Below are positions 15,962 to 28,427 of a DNA stretch of 64,000 bases, in pieces. Source of the stretch: Numida meleagris (lineage: Eukaryota; Chordata; Aves; Galliformes; Numididae); NCBI RefSeq assembly GCF_002078875.1, contig NC_034421.1:12289887-12353886 (forward strand). Reading direction: 5' to 3'. How positions within the stretch are numbered: position 1 is the stretch's first letter; each line of letters begins with the position of its first letter. The position numbers were made by a program, and so were the translations under genes. The notes below the pieces were generated by a model, which worked only from the letters and a program-made list of their open reading frames with translations, was not told where the DNA came from and did no database searches.

Positions 15962-16767
15962 GTAAGTATCCAGACTACACAATTTAAGATCTCAAATGAT
16001 TATCAAACAATTTAAATATCTTTTATATTTACACGTTTCCAGTGTTTGTTTTCCTGTAATTACCTTATATTTCCACTATATCCTGCAAAAAGACCATATT
16101 TTCCATTCATTTATTTAGCTGTCTGGACGTGAATGAAGATCATGCCCAGGCCAGGTTGCTACCCTCAGCTCTTTGCACAGGGCAGTTTAAATTTGGTCTC
16201 CCTTTCAAATGAGAAACCATCTCTCCCCACACTATTAACAGCCACTTAGGAAGCAAAACCATCATGATACAGCTCAGTGGCAGTGGTGTCATTACAGTAG
16301 AGCCATAGAATCATTAAGGTTGGAAAAGACTTCTCAGCTCGCCAAATCAACCACAGCCCACCCCACTGTGCCCACTGACCACCTCCTCAGTGCCGCATCC
16401 CCACAGTTCTGGAACACCTCCAGGGACGGTGACTCCCTCACTTCTCTGGGCAGCAGTGCCACTGTGTCACCACTGTTTCTTAGAAGAAACTGCCCCTAAT
16501 ATCCAACCTGAACCTCCCCTAGCGCAACGCGAGGCCATTACCTCTCATTCTGAATTATATGATCAGGCTCCCAATCCCTGCAGCAGAGAAAATACACTGT
16601 TCCTATGAAGTTTGAGAAATAAGGGTTGGAGAGGGCATTCAGTCACATGGCAGGTGCCTCCCCTTCCCAAACCTCAGGTTCCATACTCTGGCCCCATGCA
16701 AGTCAGACTGATTTCACCCCCACTGAGCCGCTGAGTTCCACACTGTGTCCACCACTTCTCTTGGCAG
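15962..16767 (+). other. Intron of the BEN-domain gene
   Basis: An 806-base intron with GTAAGT donor and TTCTCTTGGCAG acceptor. It contains an antisense CR1 fragment at about 16301-16550. Nothing else was recognised. Confidence 0.8.
16301..16550 (-). mobile_element. CR1 LINE, 3' part (antisense)
   Basis: It begins with the reverse complement of the CR1 tail (CATAGAATCATTAAGGTTGG) and continues through the conserved block for the 3' region, including CTCTGGGCAGCAGTGCCACT and the later AATATCCAACCTGAACCTCC. It is 5'-truncated, as most CR1 copies are. The 72-codon open frame at 16390-16608 lies mostly inside it and is not a gene. Confidence 0.9.
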
Positions 16768-17194
16768 GAGATTTGTAACCACAGAGGAATTCCAAGCCAT
16801 GGAGAAAGAACTAGAAGATGTAAAAGATGAACTGAAATGCTTGAAGTGGAAAGTGAGACACATTGGTGAGACTGTGCAGCCCCTGGCAGAAGACAGCAAG
16901 CGCTACAACGGCTACACCCTGACAGAGCTCAAGGCAATGGTGCAGTCTGAGGAGGATCCTTACAAAGCTGCACACAAAATCCTGACTGCACTCTTCAGTG
17001 ATGTGTACTTGCTGCAGCACTCGGTCACTGAACAGGCAAGCAACGCCAGATCTCTGCCCAAGCCCAAAATAGACCCAGAGTTGTACACAGTGTATTGTGA
17101 CATTCTGAAAAGCATATTCCCTGGAATTAGCAGCCAGACCTTGAGGGAACAGACACAACACATGCAGAAAAGCACCCAGAAAGAAGTGCACTAA
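16768..17194 (+). CDS. BEN-domain protein, terminal exon (coiled coil plus BEN domain)
   Basis: Last coding exon, 141 complete codons and stop, after the acceptor TTCTCTTGGCAG. Joined to the preceding exon it reads DHERRFVTTEEFQ in frame. The first part, EEFQAMEKELEDVKDELKC and onward, is charged with heptad spacing and probably forms a coiled coil. From YNGYTLTELKAMVQSEE to the C-terminus it fits the BEN-domain pattern: KAAHKILTALFSDVYLLQHS, then a basic loop, then KIDPELYTVYCDILKSIFPG, then a short region with LRE. BEN domains bind DNA or mediate protein contacts in chromatin and transcription factors such as the BEND and NACC proteins and BANP. The fit resembles the single C-terminal BEN domain of BEND6-type proteins, but this sequence is not BEND6 and I do not recognise a symbol. 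The stop is TAA at 17192. Confidence 0.82.
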
Positions 17195-17605
17195 CATCAG
17201 CATCCACAAAACCTTCTGCAAAGCGAGAAGTCCCGTACTGCTTTTGAGCACTGGACAGTGGTGTGTACTGCTGGTTGAGTCTCTCCCTTCTAGGAAGAAA
17301 TCATCTGTAACACCTTGGTGAGCTCTGAGCCCTTCACGTCACCTGATGAGACAGGGTGGGAAAACGTTCTGCATACTTACCACATTTTAGAAAAAAAATG
17401 CCCCCTTAGTGTCTCTTTCTATACATGGATGTTTCCTTGTTTCCAGCAACTACAAATGCTGCCAAAATAATTGAAACAAGGCATCATGTGCTCAAGCAAG
17501 GGCCTCCCCAACCCCAAACAGACCTACCAACCAACCAGCATCTGGGTAGTTTCTATTTTCTAGACTATATCATTCATTAAATGACATTACTTGTTAGAAA
17601 ACTGT
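17195..17605 (+). other. 3' UTR of the BEN-domain transcript
   Basis: About 400 bases from the stop codon to the probable cleavage site after the ATTAAA signal at 17576. No open frame or repeat is recognised inside it. Its compact length and the downstream T/GT-rich run suggest a genuine gene end. Confidence 0.6.
17576..17581 (+). terminator. Poly(A) signal ATTAAA of the BEN-domain transcript
   Basis: ATTAAA is the commonest variant of AATAAA. It is followed 20-50 bases later by GTGCTTGTC and a long T run at about 17611-17620, the usual GU/U-rich downstream element. The position about 380 bases after the stop suits a last exon. Confidence 0.65.
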
Positions 17606-18550
17606 GCTTGTCTTTTTTTTTTTGTCTAAAACTACTTTGTACAACAAATCAATCAACAATCACAATTTGAATACGCACTGGGATGAAACATAGGCATGTA
17701 GCAAACCACCTCCCGTGTGCAGCAGCATCCTGGGTTACATGGAAGAAAACCAGGGCACACCAAGCTGGTCCCCACTGTAGATAACTGGTGAGCCAAAACA
17801 TAAAAGCGTGCAGGAAGTCCCTATTATTCAGGTATGATGGAAGATACAAACCACCAGCAGAACAAGTGAAGATAGGAGTGTATGATGTCCATTTTCTCAC
17901 CCTCTGATAACTGAGCTGACAGAACAGTTCACAACTCTGCTTCGCCTTCACACGGCAACGATGCATCTCTGGTGCATGTCTTCCCCACTCAGTGCTGCTT
18001 ACCCACATTTTTTGCCATCTAGCAATCTAGCACCTGTGACACTGCAGTCAAGTTCTGCTGCTTTCATAATTCCCAGCATGCAGTATAACAGCACTGACTC
18101 TCATTGCTGTGTATGAACAACAATTTGTGTGTTGAAAAAGCTGCTTCAGATCTGAGTTGCACAGCCTTGACTAAAGAAGAGAGAGCACACGTGCTCCATA
18201 AATCTTTGCTTTAACAAACAAGGGAAACAAGGGTTAGGGCTTTCCCCTTCCTTCTAATATTCCTGCATTCTTGACAACCTTCTGGGCTGTGGCTTCACAG
18301 AATGCCACAAGAGCCCCATCTCACAACCAAATGTTGTACACAGACAGAATGAGGTGCCTCTGGGCTCGCTCACTGAGACGTACCCGCTATCACACCACCT
18401 TTCATTCCTTCTTCCCAGCCTGTACTCTTCAAGGTCTTCCATTCAGAACCTTAAAAACTCCACAAGCACACCATCAGCCTGCTTCCAACGCTGACCCAGC
18501 TGATAAAGGTGGGAGGAACATGTGGCTGAGAGGAAGCCCTCAGCTACAAG

Positions 18551-18574
18551 CTGGTAGCTGGGACAAGCTACCAG
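18551..18574. repeat. Perfect 9-bp inverted repeat (hairpin)
   Basis: CTGGTAGCT at 18551-18559 and its exact reverse complement AGCTACCAG at 18566-18574, separated by GGGACA. It could form a short stem-loop in either strand's RNA. No flanking poly(A) signal or known RNA family is recognised. Confidence 0.85.
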
Positions 18575-20647
18575 CATTGATTCTTTGACTTCCCAGATGA
18601 AAGAACCTATCTCCAGGAGAAAGGGTCACACACACAAGACCTGTCCCTGGCTGAGCCATGAGAAACGAGAGCCCCTGCCCACTGAGCCACCTCTGAGAGG
18701 GAATGTTGCTGGGAAGCTTCAGACAGGCCACACTCACAAGGCCTGGATCTCATAAAACAGAGAGGGTCCAGGGCCCAGAAGGTGCCATGGTTGTGTGCCT
18801 GGGGCATTGTTTTCTTTGACAGTCACAGAGCAAAAGGACAGAGCGCTGCCCAGGCCCCACACTATGACAATGGCCTGCCTTGAGGAACAGTGGCCACTGG
18901 TCATGGAGAGTACAGGGGAAAATGGCCCTGAAACCCTCCCTCCTCATCTGGGAGCCAGCAAAGAGCAGTGGATGAACAGCAGTTTGACCACCGTGTTCTG
19001 CTCCCAGAGCAGAGGCCTACATGGCCCCAGGCTGCCTGTGCCAGCCACTGGCGAGGCAGGAGCTGCAGCCATGTTGGTGAGGAGCTGCTGAGGGAGGAGG
19101 GCGTCCTCCCACCATTTCACTCAGCACTAATGGAAGATGCTGCCTCCCTGTCCTAGTTGCCCACCACTCCTTTCAGAGAATCACTGGCACTGTTTTTAAG
19201 TCATTTCCCTGGTGCAAACGTGACAAACAGATCAAAAAGCAGAACTTGTCTTTCCTGCACACTGCTGCTGCTGCCAGGCCCTTGGGGATGAGCAGAAGGT
19301 GACCTGTCAGCTCTGCACATCTGTGCTGGGCCCCAGGATAGAATCTTTTTATCATTATTCCAGAAACAACAGGGAATTGGAGGAAACATACGTATACACA
19401 TATGTACATACTCAAGAAAAAGCCACTCAGTGTCACCACAGCTGCAGACATCTTTGCAGGATGAGACTGGGCAGTACACCCTGGGGACATGCTCTATACC
19501 TTCAGGGCTCTTCTACATAAGGACTCCAGAGTTCCTCTGGCCCTGCAGGCTGTCCCAAGGCAGCCATGAGCTTTCCTTACAAGGTGCGCCTGCCTATATT
19601 TTGCTGGAGAAAGGCATGCTTGCTGGCTGTGCTTACCTGGCCTCTCTTGGGAGAGAAGCACAGCTCTCCTCCCACACTTCTGGAGAGACTGTCAGCATTT
19701 TGTTTATTTTCTCACTGGCCACCCACTCCTAACACAACAGAAGGGTGAGGGCTGAGTGCCTACACCTGCAGAAAGAACCCTTCTTTTTGAAGGATAACAA
19801 AACTGAGTCAGCACAATAAAAATTAAGATAGCAGTATCTTAAGTACAAGGGCCTGAAAGCAGTTGTTGGCATTCACTCCTAACATTCTACTCTGGTCAGA
19901 AAAGCATCCTGCTACAGGCATATTCTGCCTTAAGACTTTAGGTCTTGCTGCCTTGTACTCAAGACAGAAAAGCAATTACACAGTCCTACTGCTCTGACAG
20001 TTAAAAAAATATTCATCCATTGTTCTTCTTGGACAACTCATCCTGATCTGCACCATGCCTACCTTGGTCCTTTACTCTGAATAAGCCTTCTCTCCAAAAC
20101 TTTGTCATCTCCACCTGCATAGAGATAGAGAAGGCAATCAGACACAGGGAGAAATCAGTCTGTAAATTCACACTGTGCTTCATCCTCTTCTCCATTAAAC
20201 CATGTAACATCATTTTTCTTTTCATTTAGTACATACTTTCAAGTCTGAAGAGCCAATACTGAACCAAATAATTTTTCTTTCCTTTCTTAACTCTAGACAT
20301 TACATTTGCTATTCTCCAGCCATACCCAGAGATTCATTAGTATTACCCTTACCCAAGCAAGACGCACTGTTGTGCATTCATCCCCATGTGCAAGCTGAGA
20401 ACACTGCACACACACTGCTAAGACCAGAAGTCTGCCTTCCCCTGTGTCCTTCCTAGGAGCCTGGTCAGAACCGTGAGGATGTGAATACTGTTCTCAGCCT
20501 TGGGCAATCTTTTATTGGCACTGACTGATTGAGTTAATTAAGCAATCTATTAATATTCACCATGCTATGGCTCAGTCGGGTTCAGTTGGCAGAACAGATC
20601 CTACAGCAGATAAGTTATGCTACACAGAGGTTCCTGATCCACCCTGC

Positions 20648-20712
20648 TCATAGAGTCAGAGAAAAATTTAGGCCTCCGGTTGACCGCTGGAGGTCAGCAG
20701 GTCTAACTGCTC
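20648..20712 (-). mobile_element. Degraded CR1-like tail (antisense)
   Basis: The stretch with CATAGAGTCAGAG, then CTGGAGGTCAGCAGGTCTAAC resembles the reverse complement of the CR1 3' end, strongly decayed. It is a tentative call based on word similarity only. Confidence 0.4.
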
Positions 20713-22357
20713 TATCAGACAGTATTCTATAAAAGAAACCAAGTTATAAAAGTTGTGCTGCAAAAAGTAAGCCATTGCAATACAGTAAACAACATTTAAA
20801 CAATTATACAACCAACCTGTACTGGAGCCACTGGTAGATCAGATCCGCTATGTGAAATCCCAAGGAGTTTTATTCTTCCAGAAGCACCGCACTGTGAGAT
20901 CACTAAGGTGTAGAAACCTAATTTACATCTGCATCAATGAATAAAGAAGATAAATGGCAAAGTTCCTGCAACGCTGTTTTGGAAGGCCGCTTACTGTGGT
21001 TAGATCATGCACTGCTGATTCACTTTTTAGACTTCTCATGAATATTTCTAATGCATAATTACAGTCAAATCCAGTCATTAAATCATACATTTTATGACCT
21101 CATGCTTACCCCTTTGTTCTGTTAATAATAATACCCCTGCATAATGTGAATGCTTTCTGCAAAGTCCAACAGTCCATATGGTTTATGGCTTAAAATATAG
21201 CAGAACTAGTTCTAGGGAATGCCAGCTTCTTTAATATTCATTATCAGCATCATCTTTACTCAAATACAAGTCACAGTTCCCAGGCAGTGCCATTCGTTAC
21301 CATTAATCCCTTCTCCATTCTGCTCTCCTTACACGATCCCTGTGCATTTACGTACCTACCTCCCTTTGCACACTCCAGTACAACCTAACTTCAGTAACTT
21401 TCACACTAAGCCTACAATCCCTGCTTCCCAAGGTGAAACTGTCTCTGGAGATCTCTTTCCGCTTCTTGTATTCATGCAATTCTACAGGGGGTTATTTTTC
21501 ACTATGAGATGAATCCTTCCCTCTCTGGGGTCCGACCAACACATCCAACCACTAGAAGGGCTAGGAGGGAAATGAGATCTGGAAATCCTGAAGGACCTCA
21601 GACACAAGGACAGAATACACAGTGATGTACCCAAGTACCCCACCGAGAAATGCAGAAGATCTTGGTTTCTTGCACATTTATTGTGAAGAATACATTTTTT
21701 TCAATGTCCCGAAGAGAGTGATGAAAATACATATCAATGTCTTGCTGGGTCAGTGGGTTTTGATCAGATTCCCATTTTTGTATTAATATTCAGATGCATT
21801 ACTATCCCAGAGAGATGAATAATAGAAGCTATTTCATTTCTCTGACAATATTAAACATAATGAATAGTCTTACAACCATCCCGCATCCTTCTCCATGAAT
21901 TCTGACCACAGATAGATCTCCTGTTGGTAATGGAAATGTCACTTTGATTCATCTGTTCGCCAACCAATCCTTACCAAATAATTTCCAGTATATAGCAAGC
22001 GATCCAAATACACTCTTTTGGAAACAAGCCAGAAGTGACATTCATTGTAGATTAGATTTTACCACTGTTTAGGCTTAAAACATTTCAGGGAGCTTTGCTG
22101 ATTACTTTCTTTTTAGCAGCGACTCCAGTAGAGCACGAGAGAGATAGATCATAAGACTTCTGCTAATTTGCAAATCTAAAATTATCATTGGAAGACCGAA
22201 TTTATTATTGTACAGCTAGATGATGACAGAAGAGATGACCTTTCTGCAGTGCCAGATGTCTTATCCATGCTGACCAAGGCCTTTAATCAGTGGGAGAAAG
22301 TATAAATTACCATGTGTCACAGGAAAAAAGCGTACTATTCATAGCCAAGTATTAAAG

Positions 22358-22525
22358 CAGGCTGCCCAGAGAGACCGTGCAGTCTTCATTCCTAGAAGCT
22401 TTCAGGGCTGAATGGGATGCAGCCCTGTGTGACCTGTCTGATCTCCCAGCTGTCCCTGCTTTGAGCAGTACACTGGACTGGGGACATCAGGAGGTTCCTC
22501 TCAGCACCAATTACTCTGATTTTGT
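22358..22525 (+). mobile_element. CR1 LINE 3' fragment (sense)
   Basis: It reads in the order typical of CR1 3' ends: a block starting GCAGGCTGCCCAGAGAGA, then CTGAATGGGATGCAGCCCTG, then CCAGCTGTCCCTGCTTTGAG. The terminal tail is diverged. Limits are approximate. Confidence 0.75.
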
Positions 22526-25266
22526 GACAGTCACATCTGACTTCAGCTTTGCATTGCTTTTCTAAACGGCTGGGTTCTGTGCCAATGTTCTGACCACGTG
22601 TTGATTTTTAGGAATGCCAGTGTTGAATGAATTCACGTATTTTGAATAATATTTTTTTGCAAATTCTTTACATCTTCAAAACATCTGAAATATTTGGTAA
22701 CAGAAATACTCTGTTGCTACTACGCAATCAGATGAAAGGACTTACATTCTACATGACCCATATCAACTGGATTAAACTGAATATATGGCAAATTTGATGA
22801 TGTATATGTATTTGTGACTCCCACAGAGATAAGATTCTGCCTACACTACTTGCACAGCCAGCTTTGCACCAACAGACAGTGAACGTCAGTATGCCTGCAT
22901 ATAGAAAAAGACTGTAATAATCTAAGATGCAGGATGGAAACATAGGCCTATAGCTTGGAACTGGAATGGTTCTGAGAAAGCCTGAATGATGGAATAGTGG
23001 GCAGCTGGCTAAACACGAGTTCCCTGTGGACCACTTTCTTGTTTCTTTGAGGCATAAACGGGAAACTCAGCTAGGAGAACAGTTCCACCTTTCAGTACAA
23101 GGCAGTAGTGCCCAGGACAGATCATGTTCGGTTTGAAAGTCAACAAATCAAAACAGAAGATTAAAAGAAGAGGCATGCAAATCACCAAAGCATTGCAAGA
23201 ACACACTACAGCTCAGTCTACATTCCATGGCGTGACCTGATCCCTGAACACCGCTCAAACCTGGAGAAGCATGACAGGATCAGCTTTTCTAGGAGCACAC
23301 TAGGGCAGAGAATCGTGTGATGTGTCTTCCTCTCATCAAGCAGAAACGCTCTTAGAGCAAAAGAACATTAAAAACTACTTCAGCATTCCCCCAAGCCTCT
23401 CCCATACAATTACCAACTCTCAGAACAAAGCTCCCCTCTGCCGCTCTAAGTGCGCAAAGCACAGCTCTGTGCTCCTTCACCGAGAGCTTTCCTCTGGAAC
23501 ACACTCGGAAACTCCTACACAGCACCCTGATGGTAAGAACATGCTACACTGGGTCAGATAGATTCCACCTTGCGCAGTATCATGTCTCTAAGCCAGATGG
23601 TTAGAAGAAAACACAAGAATTAAGAAGCACATACGATATTTTTAACTGAAGATCTTCCTACATTCAAACATTTTTAAACTCAAGAACTATCTAAGCCAGC
23701 ATCTTTTATGCATTTATGATTCTGGTAGATTTCTATTTGTTGGGTGTCCCCATGAAGCTGTTAACTTTTAGCAACAGTGAGCATCTGTTGGTAAAGGCAT
23801 CCTCAACCATCTGCTACATAAGGACCCAACTCTTCCACGTTCTAAACCTGATTCCTACTCTGCACTGGAGGAGAGAGCAAACAACCCATCTCTCTGCCCA
23901 TCCCCAGGCCAGCCATTCACAGACTGCCCTGTTACCCTCCTTTCCATACACAGTTGACAATCGACATCTTAAAAGCTGCGTAAGGCCCAGCCTGCCAAAG
24001 ATAACCATCTAACTTTAATGATTTCAAAAGAGGGGAACTAATTGCCTTTCGTAAGGTTTAAAACTGTACAGCTGCAGAAAGAGGCCAGAAAAATTTGTGA
24101 TGAATAGGAGCACAGAGCCATGAATAACAGGTAGTAACAGTGTTCTACACTTGCTAATCCACGCTGTGAGCAAGCAAGGATGGCAGTCATCAATGTCTGG
24201 TCTCAGCTCAGCGTGCTGGCTGACTCCTGCCAACCCTCTGTAAAGCTGCACTGGTGCTGCCTCGGCCCTTGTCCTCTTTGAACACTCTTTGTGCTCAAGA
24301 TCAAAGTTCTTTCCTCAGTTACAGACAACAACGTCTGTCTTGGCTGCCCCATGACACTGCTATCAGGCAGAAGAGAAATCTTAGTGAAATAGATGAAAGA
24401 GCTCAGCTGCTCCCATTCCGTTACCTGTACAGCAGGGACCATCTCTTACCCCAAATACAGCGCTCCTCTTAGGTGAAGAGTCACTTCCAGGAGAAACTTT
24501 CATACCCAGGGCAGCTTCTTTTGTATTCCCCTATTCTTATACCCACCACACATGCTTTTCATGCGAGCCTTCTCTACAACCCGGAGATCCGTTCAGCCTC
24601 CACCACTCAGCAGGTTCATGCTCTCAGGCAGCAGCAGCAGCTGAACCCCAGCCTCCTCCCAGTCCTTACAATGGCTCTGAAATACAGTGTCCAGATATAA
24701 AACCTGAAATAAAGCATTTCTCTTTAGCACTGCACATACTGCCTCCTCCAGAGCCAGAATACTTACAAGTAGGAGCTGGCTTCTTTGATGAGAAGACCAA
24801 CATTTGGCTATTTCTGAGTTTCTTTAACATTCTCTGACACTCACCTCCTGAGCATGCTTAGTCTGTCACGGTGAACTTTCAAAAATATCAGAAAATGCTT
24901 TTTCCAGTTAGAACTAGGTGAGCTGAGGGACACTCTGAAACAACAGTTCACATATGAGCAAGAGGAAAAAGCAGGAAAAGAATGGTATCTGTATCTCTCC
25001 TTAAGTTTAAGGGTCCCCAGAATCTCTGTTCTCTTGAGAAAACTACACGAAAATCTACATGTGCAGATTTTTTTTTTTCTTTTTACAAGTCCAGTGAAGT
25101 AATAAACAGCCAAATTGTTTTTAATCACACCAAAAAGACCTTGAGGGAGTCAGAACCTAAAGGCAAGACTTCACTGTACAACTGGGATCTTCCAGGAAAA
25201 AAGTAACAACCAGCATACCTGGGGAAAGCTGCTAGCAGATCGTGGGCTCGATGTTTTTCTCCTAAT

Positions 25267-25294
25267 CACTTAGAGCATAAGTGAGCTCTAAGTG
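25267..25294. repeat. Perfect 10-bp inverted repeat (hairpin)
   Basis: CACTTAGAGC at 25267-25276 and GCTCTAAGTG at 25285-25294 are exact reverse complements around an 8-base loop. It lies in the gene-poor interval about 2 kb beyond the KATNIP poly(A) signals. No element it belongs to is recognised. Confidence 0.88.
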
Positions 25295-27293
25295 CAGAAC
25301 CAAGCACTGCTGGAAGCAGTAGTCCTACTGTGCTGCTGGTCATTGGGATAGTCAGTCCTCTCCTTCAGCTGGGAGCTATGAAAAGGATCACTAGGGCTCC
25401 ATCAGGTACAAGGCTTGGAGCCCTTTTTCCCCATCTTTTCCAGTAATTTCTAGGTCAGTAAGAAGGAAGTCGCAGTTTGCAAATGTTTCCATTTATGCCT
25501 GGGTCTGAACACTGCAGCACTTCCTAGGGTCCTGAGCCAGGGTGAATGGAGCTGATGCTGTTAGACAGGGGTGGAAAATTGATCCCTTCCCAGCAAGATT
25601 TAGAGGCCAGTCAGACAGGAAATTACTCCAGATGGGCACTCTGTCCCCATCTCTCAGCTCTTCCTGCAGCTAGGAGATTCACTCTATAATTGCTTTTTTA
25701 GTCCACATTTTATCCTCAGCTGACAGAATTCCATTAGGGTGATACAAGCTGCGTGATAAAGGGATGTTTGTGTCTCACATGAGCTGTAAGTCATTTCTCA
25801 GCAAACAAGCAAACAGTCACAGAAATGGGTAAAGAGACCACTGAGCCAGGAGCCCTTCTTCTTTTGATCTGAGTACAGAGACCACAGCATTCAAATGGAA
25901 GCGAACACTCCTGCAGTATGTTCCATTCCCCACTGCGTCCCGCTCTTCTCTTTGGAGGAGACACATCAGTGTGTCTGCCCACACCAGCAGTGCTGGTGTA
26001 AAGACTCACTAACACACCAGGACGTGGCAAAGTGTCCGCAGGACCAGGAAATCTTGCAGAAAACAGCACCAACTAAGCAGAATGCAGCAGTGTAATTTTG
26101 TGACCAGCTTCTCATGGAGCTCCTTTGGTTTCATCCTCCAAGATGAGGATGACTCCCCTGACTCAGTAGTACCGGAGCTTCCATGTATCTTGTGCTGTCT
26201 CTTACATTGTCTGCATCACTGCTTGCTCCCCTGCTCACAGATGGGTGCTTCTCACCTGCAGAAATTAAATCCCACTGGATTACATCATAAAAAGAAAGGC
26301 AGAAATTGGAAGACTGAAGTTGCAAGCCTTCCAAGGCATCCTTCATTTCAGACCGATTAAAATACCTTTTTAAAGATCAAAAATTATGCAGCATGACATT
26401 CATTTCCTCACAGATTATTCTTTTATCTTCTTCCCTTGTGAGGCAAACTCATTATTTTGATCTAACCCCTGTAAAGAAGCAAGCAGGTAAAAGTCAGCAA
26501 CTATGGCTTAAAGGTTTTTGAGTGGCCCAGAAATTGATCTGGGCTAAAGTTTAACAATTTCTATTAAAGAATTCAACCAAGGCTCATATTAACTGTCCTG
26601 TTTCCTTTGTCATGCTTTCAATAATGTCAAAAGATGTGTTACTGCTGCTTGAGAATGACTTCAGCTGGAATTCTGACATTACTTGACATTGGCTAACGTG
26701 CTTTGTGAAGATTCTCTTAATTGCATGCTTACTCCTCTTCTTTTCCCTCCTTAGATGCCTCTCTGACAAAAATGTACCTGTAACAAGTTAAAATCAGTGA
26801 GAAATAATCATTCTTTCCCCAGTTCACTATGGAAATGATTCTAGTAGTTAGAATACGTAAGGCTGATTAGGACACCAAAATATCTTTGTTAGGTAAAGGG
26901 TCATCACATCAGCTCATAAGGAAGGTGAACGCTGACACCGCCCCACTACAGGAATGAATGAAATCCTTTTTAAACGTTACACTGCATTATACATATGACT
27001 GCCCAGGATCAAGGACTTCATCAGGCCTTGCCTCAGTGCCATGCCATCCCAGAACAAAGCCTTCTTTGTGCCAGAGACACCGCAGAGGAGAATGTTCCAC
27101 AACTTCTTTTTTGAAATATTTCAAAGAACTTCATCCTCTTCTCATACTGTAGCAATTACGGGGAAGGAAGCATTAGAAGATGTCCACAAGTTTAATAACT
27201 AGTACACAAATGCCACTGTGGCCAAGAGGCACTTACACGCAGCCAGCTATTTACAGAAAGCAAAGCTCTTAAGCAAGCTTTGTGAAAATGCTT

Positions 27294-27313
27294 TTTATTC
27301 ATATCCTTTTATT
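27294..27313 (-). terminator. KATNIP: KATNIP poly(A) signals (two AATAAA)
   Basis: TTTATT on the plus strand at 27294-27299 and again at 27308-27313 gives two AATAAA hexamers on the minus strand, about 1.1 kb past the KATNIP stop. They are the first canonical hexamers I noticed after the stop in that direction. Actual use is inferred. Confidence 0.55.
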
Positions 27314-28427
27314 TTTTAGCATGAGCACTTGTCATGCTAAAAACAATACCTATAATTAAATTCCATAACAAATTCTATTTATATTATAAAGAAATCAACG
27401 CCTATTTTACATGTAGAAATGTTTTGCATTTAGTACAAAATACATTTTGTTGCTCCATCAGTACAGAGAAATCCATTAAATGCATTGCTATCTTGGGTCT
27501 TTATAGCTTAGCCAACAACAGCTAAGTATTTTGTAAACAAATATACAAGCTACTGCAGCCCCTGACTTACTACAGCAAGTAAAGCAGCACATTTTGAATC
27601 TGAATCAGGAGCTGCAATAGTATGTATCTTTGTTTCACGTATAAAAGCACTTCAGAGCTTTCAGTTCTATCTGAAAACAATGAATAAGTTCTAAATGAGA
27701 AAGGAAGAATGTTCTATGAGATCTTATAAGAGATTTACAAGTTGTCACCACTGACAAATTTTCATTGAAAAGTACATTTGCGTAGCTACAAATCCTGCAG
27801 CACAATTATTCGGTTAGAATTTCTGGTTAAATGACCAGACATTCCGGGTACTCAGTGTTTTAGAAACGCCATTCACTCCTTACCATCTGCTCGTTAAAAT
27901 GCCTTGACCATTTCTCAAAGGGATGGTGCCTTGCTGGCAGCAGATCTGGTTGGTGCAGCCCAAGGGGATGGGCTCCTTGTTGGCAGAACCAAACGCAGGC
28001 TGTAGCGGGGGGCAGCAGGGGGACTCTGAAGGATGTGTGGAGTGCCAAAGGATTGTCCTTCAGAAAAAAAAAAAGACTTTTTTTTTTTTGCTTTTACATA
28101 GTAGTGAAATAATGGAATAAATCATTATTTCACTGGAAAAAAAAAGTGAAAGCTGAAGCTTACTCATTAAACCTCAATAAACCCATTTTCTGATCTGTCA
28201 TTGCAGATAATGACAATAAAAGAACCAGAAAACTAAATAATTCATGCTTCAAATTTCATTACTGAAGGAAGTTCTCCTACAGCAGAGGCAACTTCCTCTC
28301 GTAAGACAGGAGGTGGCTCAGCAGCAAGCATGGAGTAACTCCCTTTCGGATTATACGCATCTTGGAGAGCTAGATGACAAGTATCCAGAGCTGGATGCAT
28401 TCAGGACTTTGCAGTCACAATCCCTTG
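27314..28427 (-). other. KATNIP: KATNIP 3' UTR
   Basis: Transcribed non-coding tail from the stop at 28428 toward the poly(A) signals near 27.3 kb. It contains a strong palindromic region at about 28064-28145 with A and T runs and a perfect 12-bp stem. Small open frames here have no recognisable content. Confidence 0.55.
28104..28135. repeat. Perfect 12-bp inverted repeat in the KATNIP 3' UTR
   Basis: AGTGAAATAATG at 28104-28115 and CATTATTTCACT at 28124-28135 are exact reverse complements around the loop GAATAAAT. Outside the stem lie T13 at 28078-28090 and A8 at 28138-28145, which could extend imperfect pairing, and A11 at 28064-28074. The whole may be a foldback element or an RNA stem-loop. 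Confidence 0.88.

Larger units (their letters stand above)
17606..27290. other. Gene-poor interval between convergent genes
   Basis: About 9.7 kb with no coding exon I can support on either strand. Contents: short perfect hairpins at 18551-18574 and 25267-25294; CR1 fragments near 20648-20712 and 22358-22525; and an AT-rich block at about 20490-22330 with several TTAATTAA, TAATTA and ATTA motifs. Open frames of 60-105 codons are scattered here without splice context or recognisable motifs. The missing GSG1L last exon was looked for here and not found. Confidence 0.6.

Noticed and set aside
16811..17251. 146-codon minus-strand open frame opposite the BEN-domain exon
   Set aside because: Shadow of the real plus-strand exon; no independent signals.
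23322..23561. Open frame ending HWVR, compared with the GSG1L C-terminus GHWV
   Set aside because: Only three residues agree and the rest of the frame is unrelated.
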